Positions 22,477-34,370 are shown, numbered from the stretch's first letter. The stretch: DNA of 64,000 bases from Cinnamomum chago (GCA_038049695.1 CP142451.1:71626001-71690000); one strand, 5' to 3'. Numbers and translations: made by a program. The notes: generated from the letters alone by a model not told the origin.

Positions 22477-24060
22477 CTAAGGTTTGTCTAGGTAAATAAC
22501 TTTAGGAATCCACCTAAGGTCTTGAGAGGGTTGAACTTTGAGGTCTATTTTGGACTTCTCACCAACTATAGGAGATTTAACTTGATAAATTTTCAATTTG
22601 AACTTATCACCATGATATTTAGATTTTACTAAATTTGGCTTAGAATGGTGATTAGTCTTTTGATGTTGGTGAGTTTGTTTCTTTGGGGATTGTTTCACTT
22701 TTCTTTTCTTCTTATTTTCTCCCTTTCTTTGACTTTTGAAATTTAGATTTAACTTTGTAATTTTCTTCAAAAGTTCTTTCATGTTTTGACTTAAGGGAGG
22801 TAGGTTGAGAAGCTTTTTGTTAATAGATTCTTTCAAACTTGGTTTAACTTGTTTAAGCTTTTTAGAATCTATCTTGGGAGACTCCTTGTTAATTGGTTTA
22901 ACTTGTTTAAGCTTTATGGAGTCTTCCTTGGATTTTAGTGTCTTACCCTTCAAGTATGATTTTACTTTCTTTGGTTCAAAGAAGGGATTAGACACATTGC
23001 TTCTTCTTAGTTTGCACTCAAACCTAAAGTGTCCTTCATTGCCACAATAATCACATTTTGTTTTAGGCAAGTGACAAAGAGTGCTAGAGAAAGAGGACTC
23101 ACCTTTCACAAATGTGTTGGTGAATTTAGGGTCATAAGACATATTCCTATTAAATCCAATACCCGTCCTATCTCCATGAGGTTTACCCAATTTAAATAAT
23201 TTTTCAAGTCTATCTTCACTTTGGGTAAACTTGCACTCATACTTTTGTTTATACTCTTCAAGTTGAGTGACTTTTGTTTTAAGGGTTGAATTTTCATTTT
23301 TAACTTTTGTTAGTTCATTTTCAATTCCCTTAAAATTGTTTAGCTCTTCATAGGCAAGTTTTAACTTAGATTTAAGCTCATTAACAACATTTGATCCAAG
23401 TTCTAAAGTTTTTAAATTACTTTGAGCATTAGACAAATTTTCATTGGAAATTGTCAACTTGGATTTTAAATAGTTAATGTTTTCATCTTGTCTTTTAATT
23501 GTATCTCTTAGGTTCAAATTTTCATTTTTAAGCTCATCACAATTTATCTTAATCTCATTTAATTCATCTTGAGCATTAGATAAATTTTCCTTAGAGATAG
23601 TCAATTTAGATTCAAGATTGTTAAAGTCTTTACCTTGCCTTTGTAATTGATCTCTTAGTTTTAGATTTTCCTTATTGACATTTTCATAACCCATCTTTAA
23701 TTCTTTTAGTTCATCTTGAGTGTTGGATAGGTTATTTAAAGAGATCATGAACTTAGAGTTTAGACATTTTATTACTTCTTCTTTCTCTCTAAGTTCATCT
23801 TTTGAAGAGGCTAGCTCTTTGTTTAGTCTATTTGATTCTTCTTTTAGACTTTTATTTCTCTTATCAAGCTTTGAAGATAATGTATATAATTCATTATAGG
23901 CTTGTTGAAGATCATCTTCATCATACTCATTTTCTTCCTCTTTTGAGTCAAATTGATATTCATTTAAGTGAGGGTTTGAATTTCCAATAGAAGGAAGAAT
24001 GAGGGGTCTAGAAGAGTCTACAAAGTCTAGCATAGTGGAGTCCATTCTAATGATTTTCAA
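22477..24060 (-). CDS. Gag-like coiled-coil / CCHC protein, unit 3
   Basis: An intact 527-residue copy with P19, N101 and E501, a combination shared with unit 4. All changes lie outside the zinc knuckle. The frame is bounded by a PBS and leader on the right and the non-coding I3 stretch on the left. Confidence 0.85.
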   Translation of the reverse strand: MKIIRMDSTMLDFVDSSRPLILPSIGNSNPHLNEYQFDSKEEENEYDEDDLQQAYNELYTLSSKLDKRNKSLKEESNRLNKELASSKDELREKEEVIKCLNSKFMISLNNLSNTQDELKELKMGYENVNKENLKLRDQLQRQGKDFNNLESKLTISKENLSNAQDELNEIKINCDELKNENLNLRDTIKRQDENINYLKSKLTISNENLSNAQSNLKTLELGSNVVNELKSKLKLAYEELNNFKGIENELTKVKNENSTLKTKVTQLEEYKQKYECKFTQSEDRLEKLFKLGKPHGDRTGIGFNRNMSYDPKFTNTFVKGESSFSSTLCHLPKTKCDYCGNEGHFRFECKLRRSNVSNPFFEPKKVKSYLKGKTLKSKEDSIKLKQVKPINKESPKIDSKKLKQVKPSLKESINKKLLNLPPLSQNMKELLKKITKLNLNFKSQRKGENKKKRKVKQSPKKQTHQHQKTNHHSKPNLVKSKYHGDKFKLKIYQVKSPIVGEKSKIDLKVQPSQDLRWIPKVIYLDKP

Positions 24061-24146
24061 ATAAGCACTACTCTAGGGTTTTAACTCTAGGTTTTTACAC
24101 CTAATCAAGAGTTCCAAACACTTGATCCTATAAGATAGAGCACGAG

Positions 24147-24158
24147 GCTCTGATACCA
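24147..24158 (-). other. Second, internal PBS-like site, unit 3
   Basis: TGGTATCAGAGC on the minus strand, 234 bp inside the true PBS. Confidence 0.75.
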
Positions 24159-24380
24159 ATTGATGAGGGGTCTGAATTTCTTCAAAACCCTTGAGGACCC
24201 ACATCCTCTTAACACGGATCACCAAATGGTACCTATCAGAGTCCAGACACATGGAGCACGATAGTCCCCCCCCACATGCCTGCCACGAACGGAGAGTCTC
24301 TATTTATCCGCTATTTCAAGCGAGAGTTTCTGTGGATGCGAGTGATCACGACTCACAAGGAGTTTTTCCGAGGCTCTACA

Positions 24381-24392
24381 GCTCTGATACCA
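24381..24392 (-). promoter_or_regulatory. Primer binding site, unit 3
   Basis: TGGTATCAGAGC on the minus strand, two bases from LTR4. Confidence 0.93.
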
Positions 24393-24394
24393 AT

Positions 24395-26271
24395 TGAAAG
24401 TCCACGAGGATCCTAACCCTAGAGGGGGGGGGGGGTGAATAGGGTGAGCTACAATTATGACCAATTTAAACCATACAAAATGCGGAAGCTCAAATAAACA
24501 ATCACCACAATAGCAAGCACCACAACACCAAGATTTATAGTGGTTCGGCCAACATGCCTACATCCACTACCGGCTTGTGCATCCAACACCCCACCGGATT
24601 TCCACTATGTATGCTTTTTACTAGGCTAAGCAATAACCTTTACAAAGTTGTTTTTCTAAGGCTAAACAACAACCTCTCAATGTGCTTTTCTAGGCTTAGC
24701 AATAACCTTTACAAAATGCTTTTCTTAGGCTAAGCAATAACCTTACACAATGCTTTTCTTAGGCTAAGCAATAACCTTTACAAACAAAGATTTCTCTAAG
24801 AAGGTGTCTTTCCAAAAGATCACTCTAAGAGATTACAATTTAAAGCTCAATGAAATTGCCTCTTGAAAAGGCTAATAAGAAAGTTTAAAACAAACTCACA
24901 CAAACACTCTATGAATGCAAAGGTGTATATGCTCATGATGTGTGTGTGTGATGACTTCAATCAAGATTAAAAAGAAGGCTTATTCAAATGTATGCTCAAA
25001 GCATTTCAAAGTTTAAGACATATAAAAGACTTGATTGAAGTCTTATGCAAATCACATGTATGAAATTCAACTTGTTTATGACATGAAAATCAAGGACTAA
25101 CAAGTTGTATGAAAAAGACTAATTTAGAACATGTGATGCATGTGCATGTTGTTTTCAAAACCAAATTAATTTTACTAATGCTTAAATGAATGAAAACAAC
25201 AAACAATGTTTCAACCAAGTAAAAGACTCATGCTATGAAAGAAAAACAAAGATTTTGTCTAAGCATGATTAATAAAGTTAACAACTTGGATTGAAAACAA
25301 AGGTGAAGAATCCAATCTTAATTAGACCAGGGATTAGAACAAGAATGGATTCAACACATCATAGTTATTATGCTAAATATCATATACCAAAAGTTTAAAC
25401 AAAGCACATAACTATGATTAATAAAGGTAGAGCTTACTTGGAGGTTTAACTCATTAATCCCAAGCTTTAGCTCTCCTAAAGACCTCCTAGCCTTTCCAAC
25501 TTCATCCCCTTTCAATGGCTCCAAAATGGTCTCAAAGGTTCAAGATTCAAGCCTTCAAAAAGGTTGGAAAAGAATGGACTTTACAGCCAAAAAGTTGCCA
25601 ACGGCTAGTTCTCGGTCGACCGGCAAAGGGGTCTCGGTCGACCGAGAAAGCACAACGGTCATAAAAATGACCGTTGGCAGCTTGCAGTTCAGAAACTGCA
25701 CAGTCGCCCTACAGTGTCCTCGGTCGACCGAGACACAGGTCTCGGTCGACCGGCGACACTGCCGGGCGAGTCCCTGGGGCCAAAAATCCAACTTTTTTCC
25801 ATTTCAAAGTATTTCTTTGAGGGATCTTTGGGCCACTAAATCAAGCTTAAATAACATGTTTTAAGACATTCTAAGATGTTTAAAAACATGAAAAACACAA
25901 AGCCTAAAATGATTCAAAAGTTTAAAACCAAAGGCTAGCTTGATTTGATAAAACTCTTTTCAAATGAAAATGCATACAAAAATGATTCTTTTTTAAATGA
26001 ATGTATGCAAAGCTCAAACCTAAATTCACAAGATGATTTTCCAAATATAATGCACAAGGAATTAGGTTTTCAAAAGAGTTTTGGGTTCTAAAACCAATGC
26101 ATCCAAGTTTATGACCAAAACATGCATAAACCAAAAACTTTTCCAAATCTAAAAACCAATGCATGTATAAAACTAGATTTCAAGGTATTTTAAATCAATG
26201 CATGTGTGAAATATCAAATGATGCTAAAGTGCAAATGCATCCATCAAATTGCAATTACAAAAACCCTAACA
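24395..26271 (-). repeat. Array LTR4
   Basis: 1877 bp with a run of 12 G and a full minisatellite. It shares AGACCAGGG with LTR5 only. Confidence 0.93.
25610..25763. repeat. Palindromic array, TCTCGGTCGACCGAGA type, LTR4
   Basis: Same four palindromes and central hairpin as in LTR1. Confidence 0.92.
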
Positions 26272-26283
26272 ATCTCCCCCTTT
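26272..26283 (-). promoter_or_regulatory. Polypurine tract, unit 4
   Basis: AAAGGGGGAGAT on the minus strand abutting LTR4. Confidence 0.9.
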
Positions 26284-28424
26284 GCAATTTGATGGCAACT
26301 TACTCATCATTGAAATTACACACCAAGGTCTTCAGCTCCCCCTCAGCTGGACAAGTCTTGAAATCTTCTTGGATGCTTCTTCTCTTAGCTTGGGCTCTTG
26401 AGCTCTTTTCTTCAATCTTCTTGATGCTTGGAGCTTGATCATTCTTCAAGCTTTCTTGCTTCTTTCTTTCTTTATCCAAGCATCTCCTTTAGCTCCAAGC
26501 TTTCTTTCTTCTATTTGCTCTCCCCCTTTGACCATGCCTCTCTCTCCCTTTGGCAAGGTATGCATTCTCTCCCTTTGTAGAAGATCATACACAACTCTCC
26601 TTAGGAAGCTTGGACATTCTCTTCACCCTTTGAGAACTTGAGTTCTTTCTCCCCCTTTGATGGATAGGAGATCTTCAAGTACTTGAACTCTCGAACTCTC
26701 TCCCCCTTTGAAGAGTAGGAGATCTTTGAGTCACACTTGAACTCTCTCTCCCCCTTTGACATTAAATTGCAAAGGTACCTACACACATGAGACAAGAAGA
26801 ATACCTTTACTAGCACCTGTTAACAAATGAAATCGAAAATGAAATACATAACAGGCTATCATGTATGGAAGTAGTCTCTAAGGGTTCAAAAGGCAATCCA
26901 AGGGTGAATTTGATCAAAACTAATACTTCCTATGAAGGTTTACACTCCCCCTCAATCCATTCTCTTCTTTTGTCAAACTTTTGACAAGGTATAACTATTT
27001 GATTCAAGAAGTAGATGGTTTATCCAATTGAGGGTCAACTTCAAGAGAAGGATTAGATTCATTTAACTATAAAGCTCAATATGATGAAATTACCAAAAGA
27101 GAGCTAGGTCTAATGGGAAAAGCAATCATGGATACCAATTGGAAAAACAAAGAATACCAATTGAGATTTAAGGATATGACTATTAAATCAATCACTCTAA
27201 AATGGATTTAAAAGTATGACTATTAGGAAAAATCCAAATTAGAGCTATCCATGATGCAATGGGGTTTACTAAACATAGCATCAGTCAATTTAACTTATGA
27301 AAATCATATGCTATGTAAGTTTTGAAATCATTTCATTCAAACAATAAATATGACTATTAATGTGCAAGAAAGAGTGAAATGAAATTCAATCATGAAGCCA
27401 ACCTCAAATAATAACCAACCAATATTATTAACACATAAACATGGTGGTCATGAGATATACCTATAAGAGCAAGTGAGGAGGCAATCATGAACATTATGAT
27501 GCTAATGGTGTGTGACATGGAACAAATATATTACTATCAAGTTTAGTCCAATGCACACAAGGTCTATCACATACACAAGATAAGTCATCAATAGGTTATT
27601 AAATCAATGGAAAATTATACCAAATGAAACCAATTGAATATGATAACATGATTAAAAGCAAGGATGTGACAAACTCAAAATTCCATCAAGCATCATAAAT
27701 GCATATTCATCACTTTTAAGGATATGACTATTGAGCATAGTGATGAACAAGGTAAATTGCAATGCAAAAGAATATGACTTGGTAATGCATGCAATTTCCA
27801 AAGTGTCAAAATCATATGAATTCAACATCTAAGATATCCATCAAACATATAGAAACATGAGAAATGGGTTTCAAAGAGTTTCATATGATTAAGAACACTA
27901 CTTATGAAGTTGAAACATGTATTAGAATGACATCAAGAGAATCTACATGAATCAACATCATAACCATCCAAAAAGATATGACTATAAGGCATAGAGGATG
28001 GATTTGGGTTCTAGTATGGTTTCGACAAATGTTACTAAGATCACAACCATACATGGAACCAATTGACATTTGCATATAAAAAGATTAACTAAATAAGCAT
28101 AGATGCAAATGGCATGAAACAACAATTGATCATGAATAAATTAGCTAGGAAAGCTTTTAAAATCACAATCAATTAATCATGTAATGAAATGCAATGCAAG
28201 GCATATGAGTGCAAAAAGCAAATCAAACATGATGAAATTATAATCAAAAGATTTTGAAAACCATGAAGTGTAACTTAGAATGGTGCATGAAAACAAAATC
28301 AATTGATCATAAAGAAACAATGCATTTTAATAAATGTAACTAAGAAAGAACAAAATGCAAAGCAACAAGACCAACAAAATGATTTAACTATTAAAGAATA
28401 GGTTGGTCAAGTAGGTTCAAGGCC
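26284..28424 (-). other. Non-coding 3' part of internal domain I4
   Basis: As I1 but with several private substitutions (for example AAAGAGTTTC near 27875 where the others have AAAGCGTTTC, and GATTAGATTC near 27050), the largest number among the four copies. Confidence 0.75.
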
Positions 28425-30008
28425 CTAAGGTTTGTCTAGGTAAATAACTTTAGGAATCCACCTAAGGTCTTGAGAGGGTTGAACTTTGAGGTCTATTTTG
28501 GACTTCTCACCAACTATAGGAGATTTAACTTGATAAATTTTCAATTTGAACTTATCACCATGATATTTAGATTTTACTAAATTTGGCTTAGAATGGTGAT
28601 TAGTCTTTTGATGTTGGTGAGTTTGTTTCTTTGGGGATTGTTTCACTTTTCTTTTCTTCTTATTTTCTCCCTTTCTTTGACTTTTGAAATTTAGATTTAA
28701 CTTTGTAATTTTCTTCAAAAGTTCTTTCATGTTTTGACTTAAGGGAGGTAGGTTGAGAAGCTTTTTGTTAATAGATTCTTTCAAACTTGGTTTAACTTGT
28801 TTAAGCTTTTTAGAATCTATCTTGGGAGACTCCTTGTTAATTGGTTTAACTTGTTTAAGCTTTATGGAGTCTTCCTTGGATTTTAGTGTCTTACCCTTCA
28901 AGTATGATTTTACTTTCTTTGGTTCAAAGAAGGGATTAGACACATTGCTTCTTCTTAGTTTGCACTCAAACCTAAAGTGTCCTTCATTGCCACAATAATC
29001 ACATTTTGTTTTAGGCAAGTGACAAAGAGTGCTAGAGAAAGAGGACTCACCTTTCACAAATGTGTTGGTGAATTTAGGGTCATAAGACATATTCCTATTA
29101 AATCCAATACCCGTCCTATCTCCATGAGGTTTACCCAATTTAAATAATTTTTCAAGTCTATCTTCACTTTGGGTAAACTTGCACTCATACTTTTGTTTAT
29201 ACTCTTCAAGTTGAGTGACTTTTGTTTTAAGGGTTGAATTTTCATTTTTAACTTTTGTTAGTTCATTTTCAATTCCCTTAAAATTGTTTAGCTCTTCATA
29301 GGCAAGTTTTAACTTAGATTTAAGCTCATTAACAACATTTGATCCAAGTTCTAAAGTTTTTAAATTACTTTGAGCATTAGACAAATTTTCATTGGAAATT
29401 GTCAACTTGGATTTTAAATAGTTAATGTTTTCATCTTGTCTTTTAATTGTATCTCTTAGGTTCAAATTTTCATTTTTAAGCTCATCACAATTTATCTTAA
29501 TCTCATTTAATTCATCTTGAGCATTAGATAAATTTTCCTTAGAGATAGTCAATTTAGATTCAAGATTGTTAAAGTCTTTACCTTGCCTTTGTAATTGATC
29601 TCTTAGTTTTAGATTTTCCTTATTGACATTTTCATAACCCATCTTTAATTCTTTTAGTTCATCTTGAGTGTTGGATAGGTTATTTAAAGAGATCATGAAC
29701 TTAGAGTTTAGACATTTTATTACTTCTTCTTTCTCTCTAAGTTCATCTTTTGAAGAGGCTAGCTCTTTGTTTAGTCTATTTGATTCTTCTTTTAGACTTT
29801 TATTTCTCTTATCAAGCTTTGAAGATAATGTATATAATTCATTATAGGCTTGTTGAAGATCATCTTCATCATACTCATTTTCTTCCTCTTTTGAGTCAAA
29901 TTGATATTCATTTAAGTGAGGGTTTGAATTTCCAATAGAAGGAAGAATGAGGGGTCTAGAAGAGTCTACAAAGTCTAGCATAGTGGAGTCCATTCTAATG
30001 ATTTTCAA
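28425..30008 (-). CDS. Gag-like coiled-coil / CCHC protein, unit 4
   Basis: An intact 527-residue copy with P19, N101 and E501, the same as unit 3. That four neighbouring frames are all free of stops fits very recent amplification; selection need not be invoked. Confidence 0.85.
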   Translation of the reverse strand: MKIIRMDSTMLDFVDSSRPLILPSIGNSNPHLNEYQFDSKEEENEYDEDDLQQAYNELYTLSSKLDKRNKSLKEESNRLNKELASSKDELREKEEVIKCLNSKFMISLNNLSNTQDELKELKMGYENVNKENLKLRDQLQRQGKDFNNLESKLTISKENLSNAQDELNEIKINCDELKNENLNLRDTIKRQDENINYLKSKLTISNENLSNAQSNLKTLELGSNVVNELKSKLKLAYEELNNFKGIENELTKVKNENSTLKTKVTQLEEYKQKYECKFTQSEDRLEKLFKLGKPHGDRTGIGFNRNMSYDPKFTNTFVKGESSFSSTLCHLPKTKCDYCGNEGHFRFECKLRRSNVSNPFFEPKKVKSYLKGKTLKSKEDSIKLKQVKPINKESPKIDSKKLKQVKPSLKESINKKLLNLPPLSQNMKELLKKITKLNLNFKSQRKGENKKKRKVKQSPKKQTHQHQKTNHHSKPNLVKSKYHGDKFKLKIYQVKSPIVGEKSKIDLKVQPSQDLRWIPKVIYLDKP

Positions 30009-30094
30009 ATAAGCACTACTCTAGGGTTTTAACTCTAGGTTTTTACACCTAATCAAGAGTTCCAAACACTTGATCCTATAAGATAGAGCACGAG

Positions 30095-30106
30095 GCTCTG
30101 ATACCA
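30095..30106 (-). other. Second, internal PBS-like site, unit 4
   Basis: TGGTATCAGAGC on the minus strand, 234 bp inside the true PBS. Confidence 0.75.
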
Positions 30107-30328
30107 ATTGATGAGGGGTCTGAATTTCTTCAAAACCCTTGAGGACCCACATCCTCTTAACACGGATCACCAAATGGTACCTATCAGAGTCCAGACACAT
30201 GGAGCACGATAGTCCCCCCCCACATGCCTGCCACGAACGGAGAGTCTCTATTTATCCGCTATTTCAAGCGAGAGTTTCCGTGGATGCGAGTGATCACGAC
30301 TCACAAGGAGTTTTTCCGAGGCTCTACA

Positions 30329-30340
30329 GCTCTGATACCA
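30329..30340 (-). promoter_or_regulatory. Primer binding site, unit 4
   Basis: TGGTATCAGAGC on the minus strand, two bases from LTR5. Confidence 0.93.
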
Positions 30341-30342
30341 AT

Positions 30343-32218
30343 TGAAAGTCCACGAGGATCCTAACCCTAGAGGGGGGGGGGGTGAATAGGGTGAGCTACA
30401 ATTATGACCAATTTAAACCATACAAAATGCGGAAGCTCAAATAAACAATCACCACAATAGCAAGCACCACAACACCAAGATTTATAGTGGTTCGGCCAAC
30501 ATGCCTACATCCACTACCGGCTTGTGCATCCAACACCCCACCGGATTTCCACTATGTATGCTTTTTACTAGGCTAAGCAATAACCTTTACAAAGTTGTTT
30601 TTCTAAGGCTAAACAACAACCTCTCAATGTGCTTTTCTAGGCTTAGCAATAACCTTTACAAAATGCTTTTCTTAGGCTAAGCAATAACCTTACACAATGC
30701 TTTTCTTAGGCTAAGCAATAACCTTTACAAACAAAGATTTCTCTAAGAAGGTGTCTTTCCAAAAGATCACTCTAAGAGATTACAATTTAAAGCTCAATGA
30801 AATTGCCTCTTGAAAAGGCTAATAAGAAAGTTTAAAACAAACTCACACAAACACTCTATGAATGCAAAGGTGTATATGCTCATGATGTGTGTGTGTGATG
30901 ACTTCAATCAAGATTAAAAAGAAGGCTTATTCAAATGTATGCTCAAAGCATTTCAAAGTTTAAGACATATAAAAGACTTGATTGAAGTCTTATGCAAATC
31001 ACATGTATGAAATTCAACTTGTTTATGACATGAAAATCAAGGACTAACAAGTTGTATGAAAAAGACTAATTTAGAACATGTGATGCATGTGCATGTTGTT
31101 TTCAAAACCAAATTAATTTTACTAATGCTTAAATGAATGAAAACAACAAACAATGTTTCAACCAAGTAAAAGACTCATGCTATGAAAGAAAAACAAAGAT
31201 TTTGTCTAAGCATGATTAATAAAGTTAACAACTTGGATTGAAAACAAAGGTGAAGAATCCAATCTTAATTAGACCAGGGATTAGAACAAGAATGGATTCA
31301 ACACATCATAGTTATTATGCTAAATATCATATACCAAAAGTTTAAACAAAGCACATAACTATGATTAATAAAGGTAGAGCTTACTTGGAGGTTTAACTCA
31401 TTAATCCCAAGCTTTAGCTCTCCTAAAGACCTCCTAGCCTTTCCAACTTCATCCCCTTTCAATGGCTCCAAAATGGTCTCAAAGGTTCAAGATTCAAGCC
31501 TTCAAAAAGGTTGGAAAAGAATGGACTTTACAGCCAAAAAGTTGCCAACGGCTAGTTCTCGGTCGACCGGCAAAGGGGTCTCGGTCGACCGAGAAAGCAC
31601 AACGGTCATAAAAATGACCGTTGGCAGCTTGCAGTTCAGAAACTGCACAGTCGCCCTACAGTGTCCTCGGTCGACCGAGACACAGGTCTCGGTCGACCGG
31701 CGACACTGCCGGGCGAGTCCCTGGGGCCAAAAATCCAACTTTTTTCCATTTCAAAGTATTTCTTTGAGGGATCTTTGGGCCACTAAATCAAGCTTAAATA
31801 ACATGTTTTAAGACATTCTAAGATGTTTAAAAACATGAAAAACACAAAGCCTAAAATGATTCAAAAGTTTAAAACCAAAGGCTAGCTTGATTTGATAAAA
31901 CTCTTTTCAAATGAAAATGCATACAAAAATGATTCTTTTTTAAATGAATGTATGCAAAGCTCAAACCTAAATTCACAAGATGATTTTCCAAATATAATGC
32001 ACAAGGAATTAGGTTTTCAAAAGAGTTTTGGGTTCTAAAACCAATGCATCCAAGTTTATGACCAAAACATGCATAAACCAAAAACTTTTCCAAATCTAAA
32101 AACCAATGCATGTATAAAACTAGATTTCAAGGTATTTTAAATCAATGCATGTGTGAAATATCAAATGATGCTAAAGTGCAAATGCATCCATCAAATTGCA
32201 ATTACAAAAACCCTAACA
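30343..32218 (-). repeat. Array LTR5 (outer 5' LTR)
   Basis: 1876 bp with a run of 11 G. It ends CCCTAACA at 32218, directly followed by the AATAT TSD and then the interrupted LTR-A1 sequence. Confidence 0.93.
31557..31710. repeat. Palindromic array, TCTCGGTCGACCGAGA type, LTR5
   Basis: Same four palindromes and central hairpin as in LTR1. Confidence 0.92.
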
Positions 32219-32223
32219 AATAT
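32219..32223. repeat. TSD AATAT, right copy (tandem array)
   Basis: Partner of 6624-6628. Confidence 0.9.
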
Positions 32224-33381
32224 CACATCCAAATACAAAGGAAGAAGGGAAGGAAACCACTACACGCAAGAGCACATTTGAGATAAAACAAGAGAAAATT
32301 GAATGTCATGAACCGATACATTTCTTTGACAATAAATGCACCATCAAGGCTCTTTATGCGCATTCATTTCAAGTCAAAGCAATAAATAAGCATGTAAGAG
32401 AAAACAATAAAATCAACCACATTTCTTATAAAATCGTTGAAAACTCATAAAATCAAATCATCCACTTGCCTTGGGTCCAAGATAATCATTAACAAGCTCT
32501 AACACTCCTCCAAGCCAAGAATCCAAGCTATGAACCAAAATCCCCAAAAACAAACCCTAAATGGGTCAAAACAAGAAATATAAAGGGAAACCTTACAATA
32601 ATGAAAATGGAACCTCTTCAAGGCCAAAGGAACACAAATCTAAGAGATGGTGAGGATTACTTACTTGTAGGTTCTCCAAATGGGGCAAGGAGAGCTCAAA
32701 GAGTATCTTGAAATGGAGGGTCTTCTCTAAAAATGTATCAATGGAGAGCTATGGCGGTGAGGAAGAAGATGATAATCTCAACCTCTCAATTTGTGTAAGA
32801 TTGGTGGTGGATTTGGTCGGATAAGAGCAAGAGAAGAAGGAAAAGGGAAAGGGAAAGAGAGAGTTCTCTTTTTATAGAAAAGTGGACTTGGGTCCCACCA
32901 CTAGAATCCTTCGTGGGCTAAAATCATGTTTATCGGGGCTTCGAACGAATTTGACGAAGAAGAGAAAAGTGATCGTTGAAATATCTAGTTTTCAAAAAGT
33001 ATATGTTTTGTGGGTTTCGGGAATATCAAATTCTGGGTACAAATTTAGTGTAAAATGACTGTTTTGCCCTCGATGCTAGGAAGTCTGGTTTCGGGGTCTC
33101 GAATGGGTACGGGATCAACATAAAAGTTGCAGGAATTAATAAGACAAGTAAAAAGGGATTAAATCATCAAACATAAGAATCTCATATAATCCCCCTAGTA
33201 AACACAAAGTTATAGAAGGAACCCCCAAAGGGCCCCACTAGTCACAGAGGCACTCAAAATTCCCCAAAACTATAACAAAAGCAATTCTATTCCCCAATAA
33301 ACCAAAACCTACTAAACACACTTAGAACTAAAACACGACTTAATTAACACTAATCGAGGTCACTCGGGACGAGGTCTTACA
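32224..33381 (-). mobile_element. Solo gypsy-type LTR-A1, right part (U3 side)
   Basis: It continues the sequence broken at 6628 (compare 52585 onward in LTR-A3) and ends GAGGTCTTACA at 33381. Read on the minus strand this is U3, with a TATA box about 505 bp in. Confidence 0.9.
32869..32876 (-). promoter_or_regulatory. TATA box of LTR-A1
   Basis: TATAAAAA on the minus strand, 505 bp from the U3 start. LTR-A3 has the same box at exactly the same distance. Confidence 0.65.
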
Positions 33382-33386
33382 TGTCT
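33382..33386. repeat. TSD TGTCT, right copy (solo LTR-A1)
   Basis: Partner of 4722-4726. Confidence 0.9.
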
Positions 33387-33951
33387 TAAATTAGGTTTTC
33401 ACTTTTATATCAACCTATGTTAAGAGGCATACACATGTACTTAATTGCATCTCTTCTTGTGCATCCTTAGGCATAAAAAAATGAGAGAAAAAGTTTCTTG
33501 TTGTAAAGGTTATTGCTTAGCCTTAAAAGCATAGAGAGTGGTTGTAAATTTTAATGCTAATCCTAGAAAAGAATAGGTGGTGGTTTGTAAGGTTGGAAGT
33601 GAACCTAAACCTCACATTGAGATAGTGAAAAATCCGGTAGGGAAACCGGGAGTGGATTTAGGCAAGTTGGCCGAACCACTATAAAATCTTCTGTTATTGT
33701 GGATGTTTATGTTGTGGATGATGCTCACATGATTAATCTTTTAATGTTCTTTGTTAAATGCATATGTTGAATGATTATATGCTAGTCGGTTCTTTTACTT
33801 GTTCATGTATGTCTTAGAAACATATTATATATTCAAATTAATTAACCTTCACCAAAGCATAATTGGCATTAGAAAATTAAAATTGGACAAAGTTTTGAGC
33901 TCACCCTATCTCCCCCCCCCCCTCTTCTAAGGTTTGGATCTTGAACTTTCA
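33387..33951 (+). mobile_element. Solo copia-type LTR-C, right part
   Basis: It resumes LTR-C. It contains GGCCGAACCACTATAAAATC, a C-run (33911-33922) and the terminus CTTGAACTTTCA, which are the reverse complement of the landmarks at the left end of the array LTRs. Confidence 0.85.
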
Positions 33952-33956
33952 TTGAA
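33952..33956. repeat. TSD TTGAA, right copy (LTR-C)
   Basis: Partner of 3660-3664. Confidence 0.85.
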
Positions 33957-34370
33957 TTCATTAATTTTCCATCATGGGATGAGTTACACTTTTAATGCCA
34001 TTATTTGTAACTTCTTTTTCGTGAATTTTGATTGGCCGGTGCATGATAATGGGCAATTAATTACATTGAGTAACTGCCAAGCATGTGTCGAAAACTGAAA
34101 GGTCGTGACATTTTGCAACCTTTAGGATTCTGTCGCAAGAAACTCTAGTGATGTAGGGACACTTCTATCGCAAGAAGAAAATATGCTTCAATTCCTGTCG
34201 GATCGGCTTGAAATTCCAAAGGTTGATTGTCGCCGATGGATCAAGATCATTTGTCTTTTGGTTTCTTAAATTGTTGAGTGAAATATTGACCTCTCTAGTT
34301 GGCCAGAACACGAATCCGAGATATTGATGAAGAATTTGAAATGTTGATGAAGATCGACGGATATATTGTA
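33957..34370. other. Unassigned AT-rich sequence
   Basis: No frame, repeat of this window or RNA gene is recognised. CTGTCGCAAGAA and CTATCGCAAGAA occur 35 bp apart near 34130-34170, which may be decayed repeat units. Confidence 0.4.

Larger units (their letters stand above)
6629..32218 (-). mobile_element. Tandem array of a non-autonomous copia-type (TR-GAG) retrotransposon: 5 LTRs, 4 internal domains
   Basis: The order is LTR1-I1-LTR2-I2-LTR3-I3-LTR4-I4-LTR5. Every LTR starts TGAAAGTCC and ends CCCTAACA. All four internal domains (8496-12566, 14447-18517, 20324-24394, 26272-30342) are exactly 4071 bp. Each has, in minus-strand order, a tRNA-Met-type PBS, one 527-codon gag-like frame, about 2.1 kb without coding, and a PPT. 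Only one TSD pair (AATAT) is present, at the two outer ends. No protease, integrase, RT or RNase H is found, so the element must be mobilised in trans. The arrangement fits unequal exchange between LTRs after one insertion; integration of a concatemer is the alternative. Confidence 0.93.

Noticed and set aside
6629..32218. Classical satellite array or assembly duplication
   Set aside because: Units are complete LTR-internal structures with PBS and PPT, carry private indels and substitutions, and are bounded by a TSD. An assembly artefact would not create the graded variants, although long reads are the final test.
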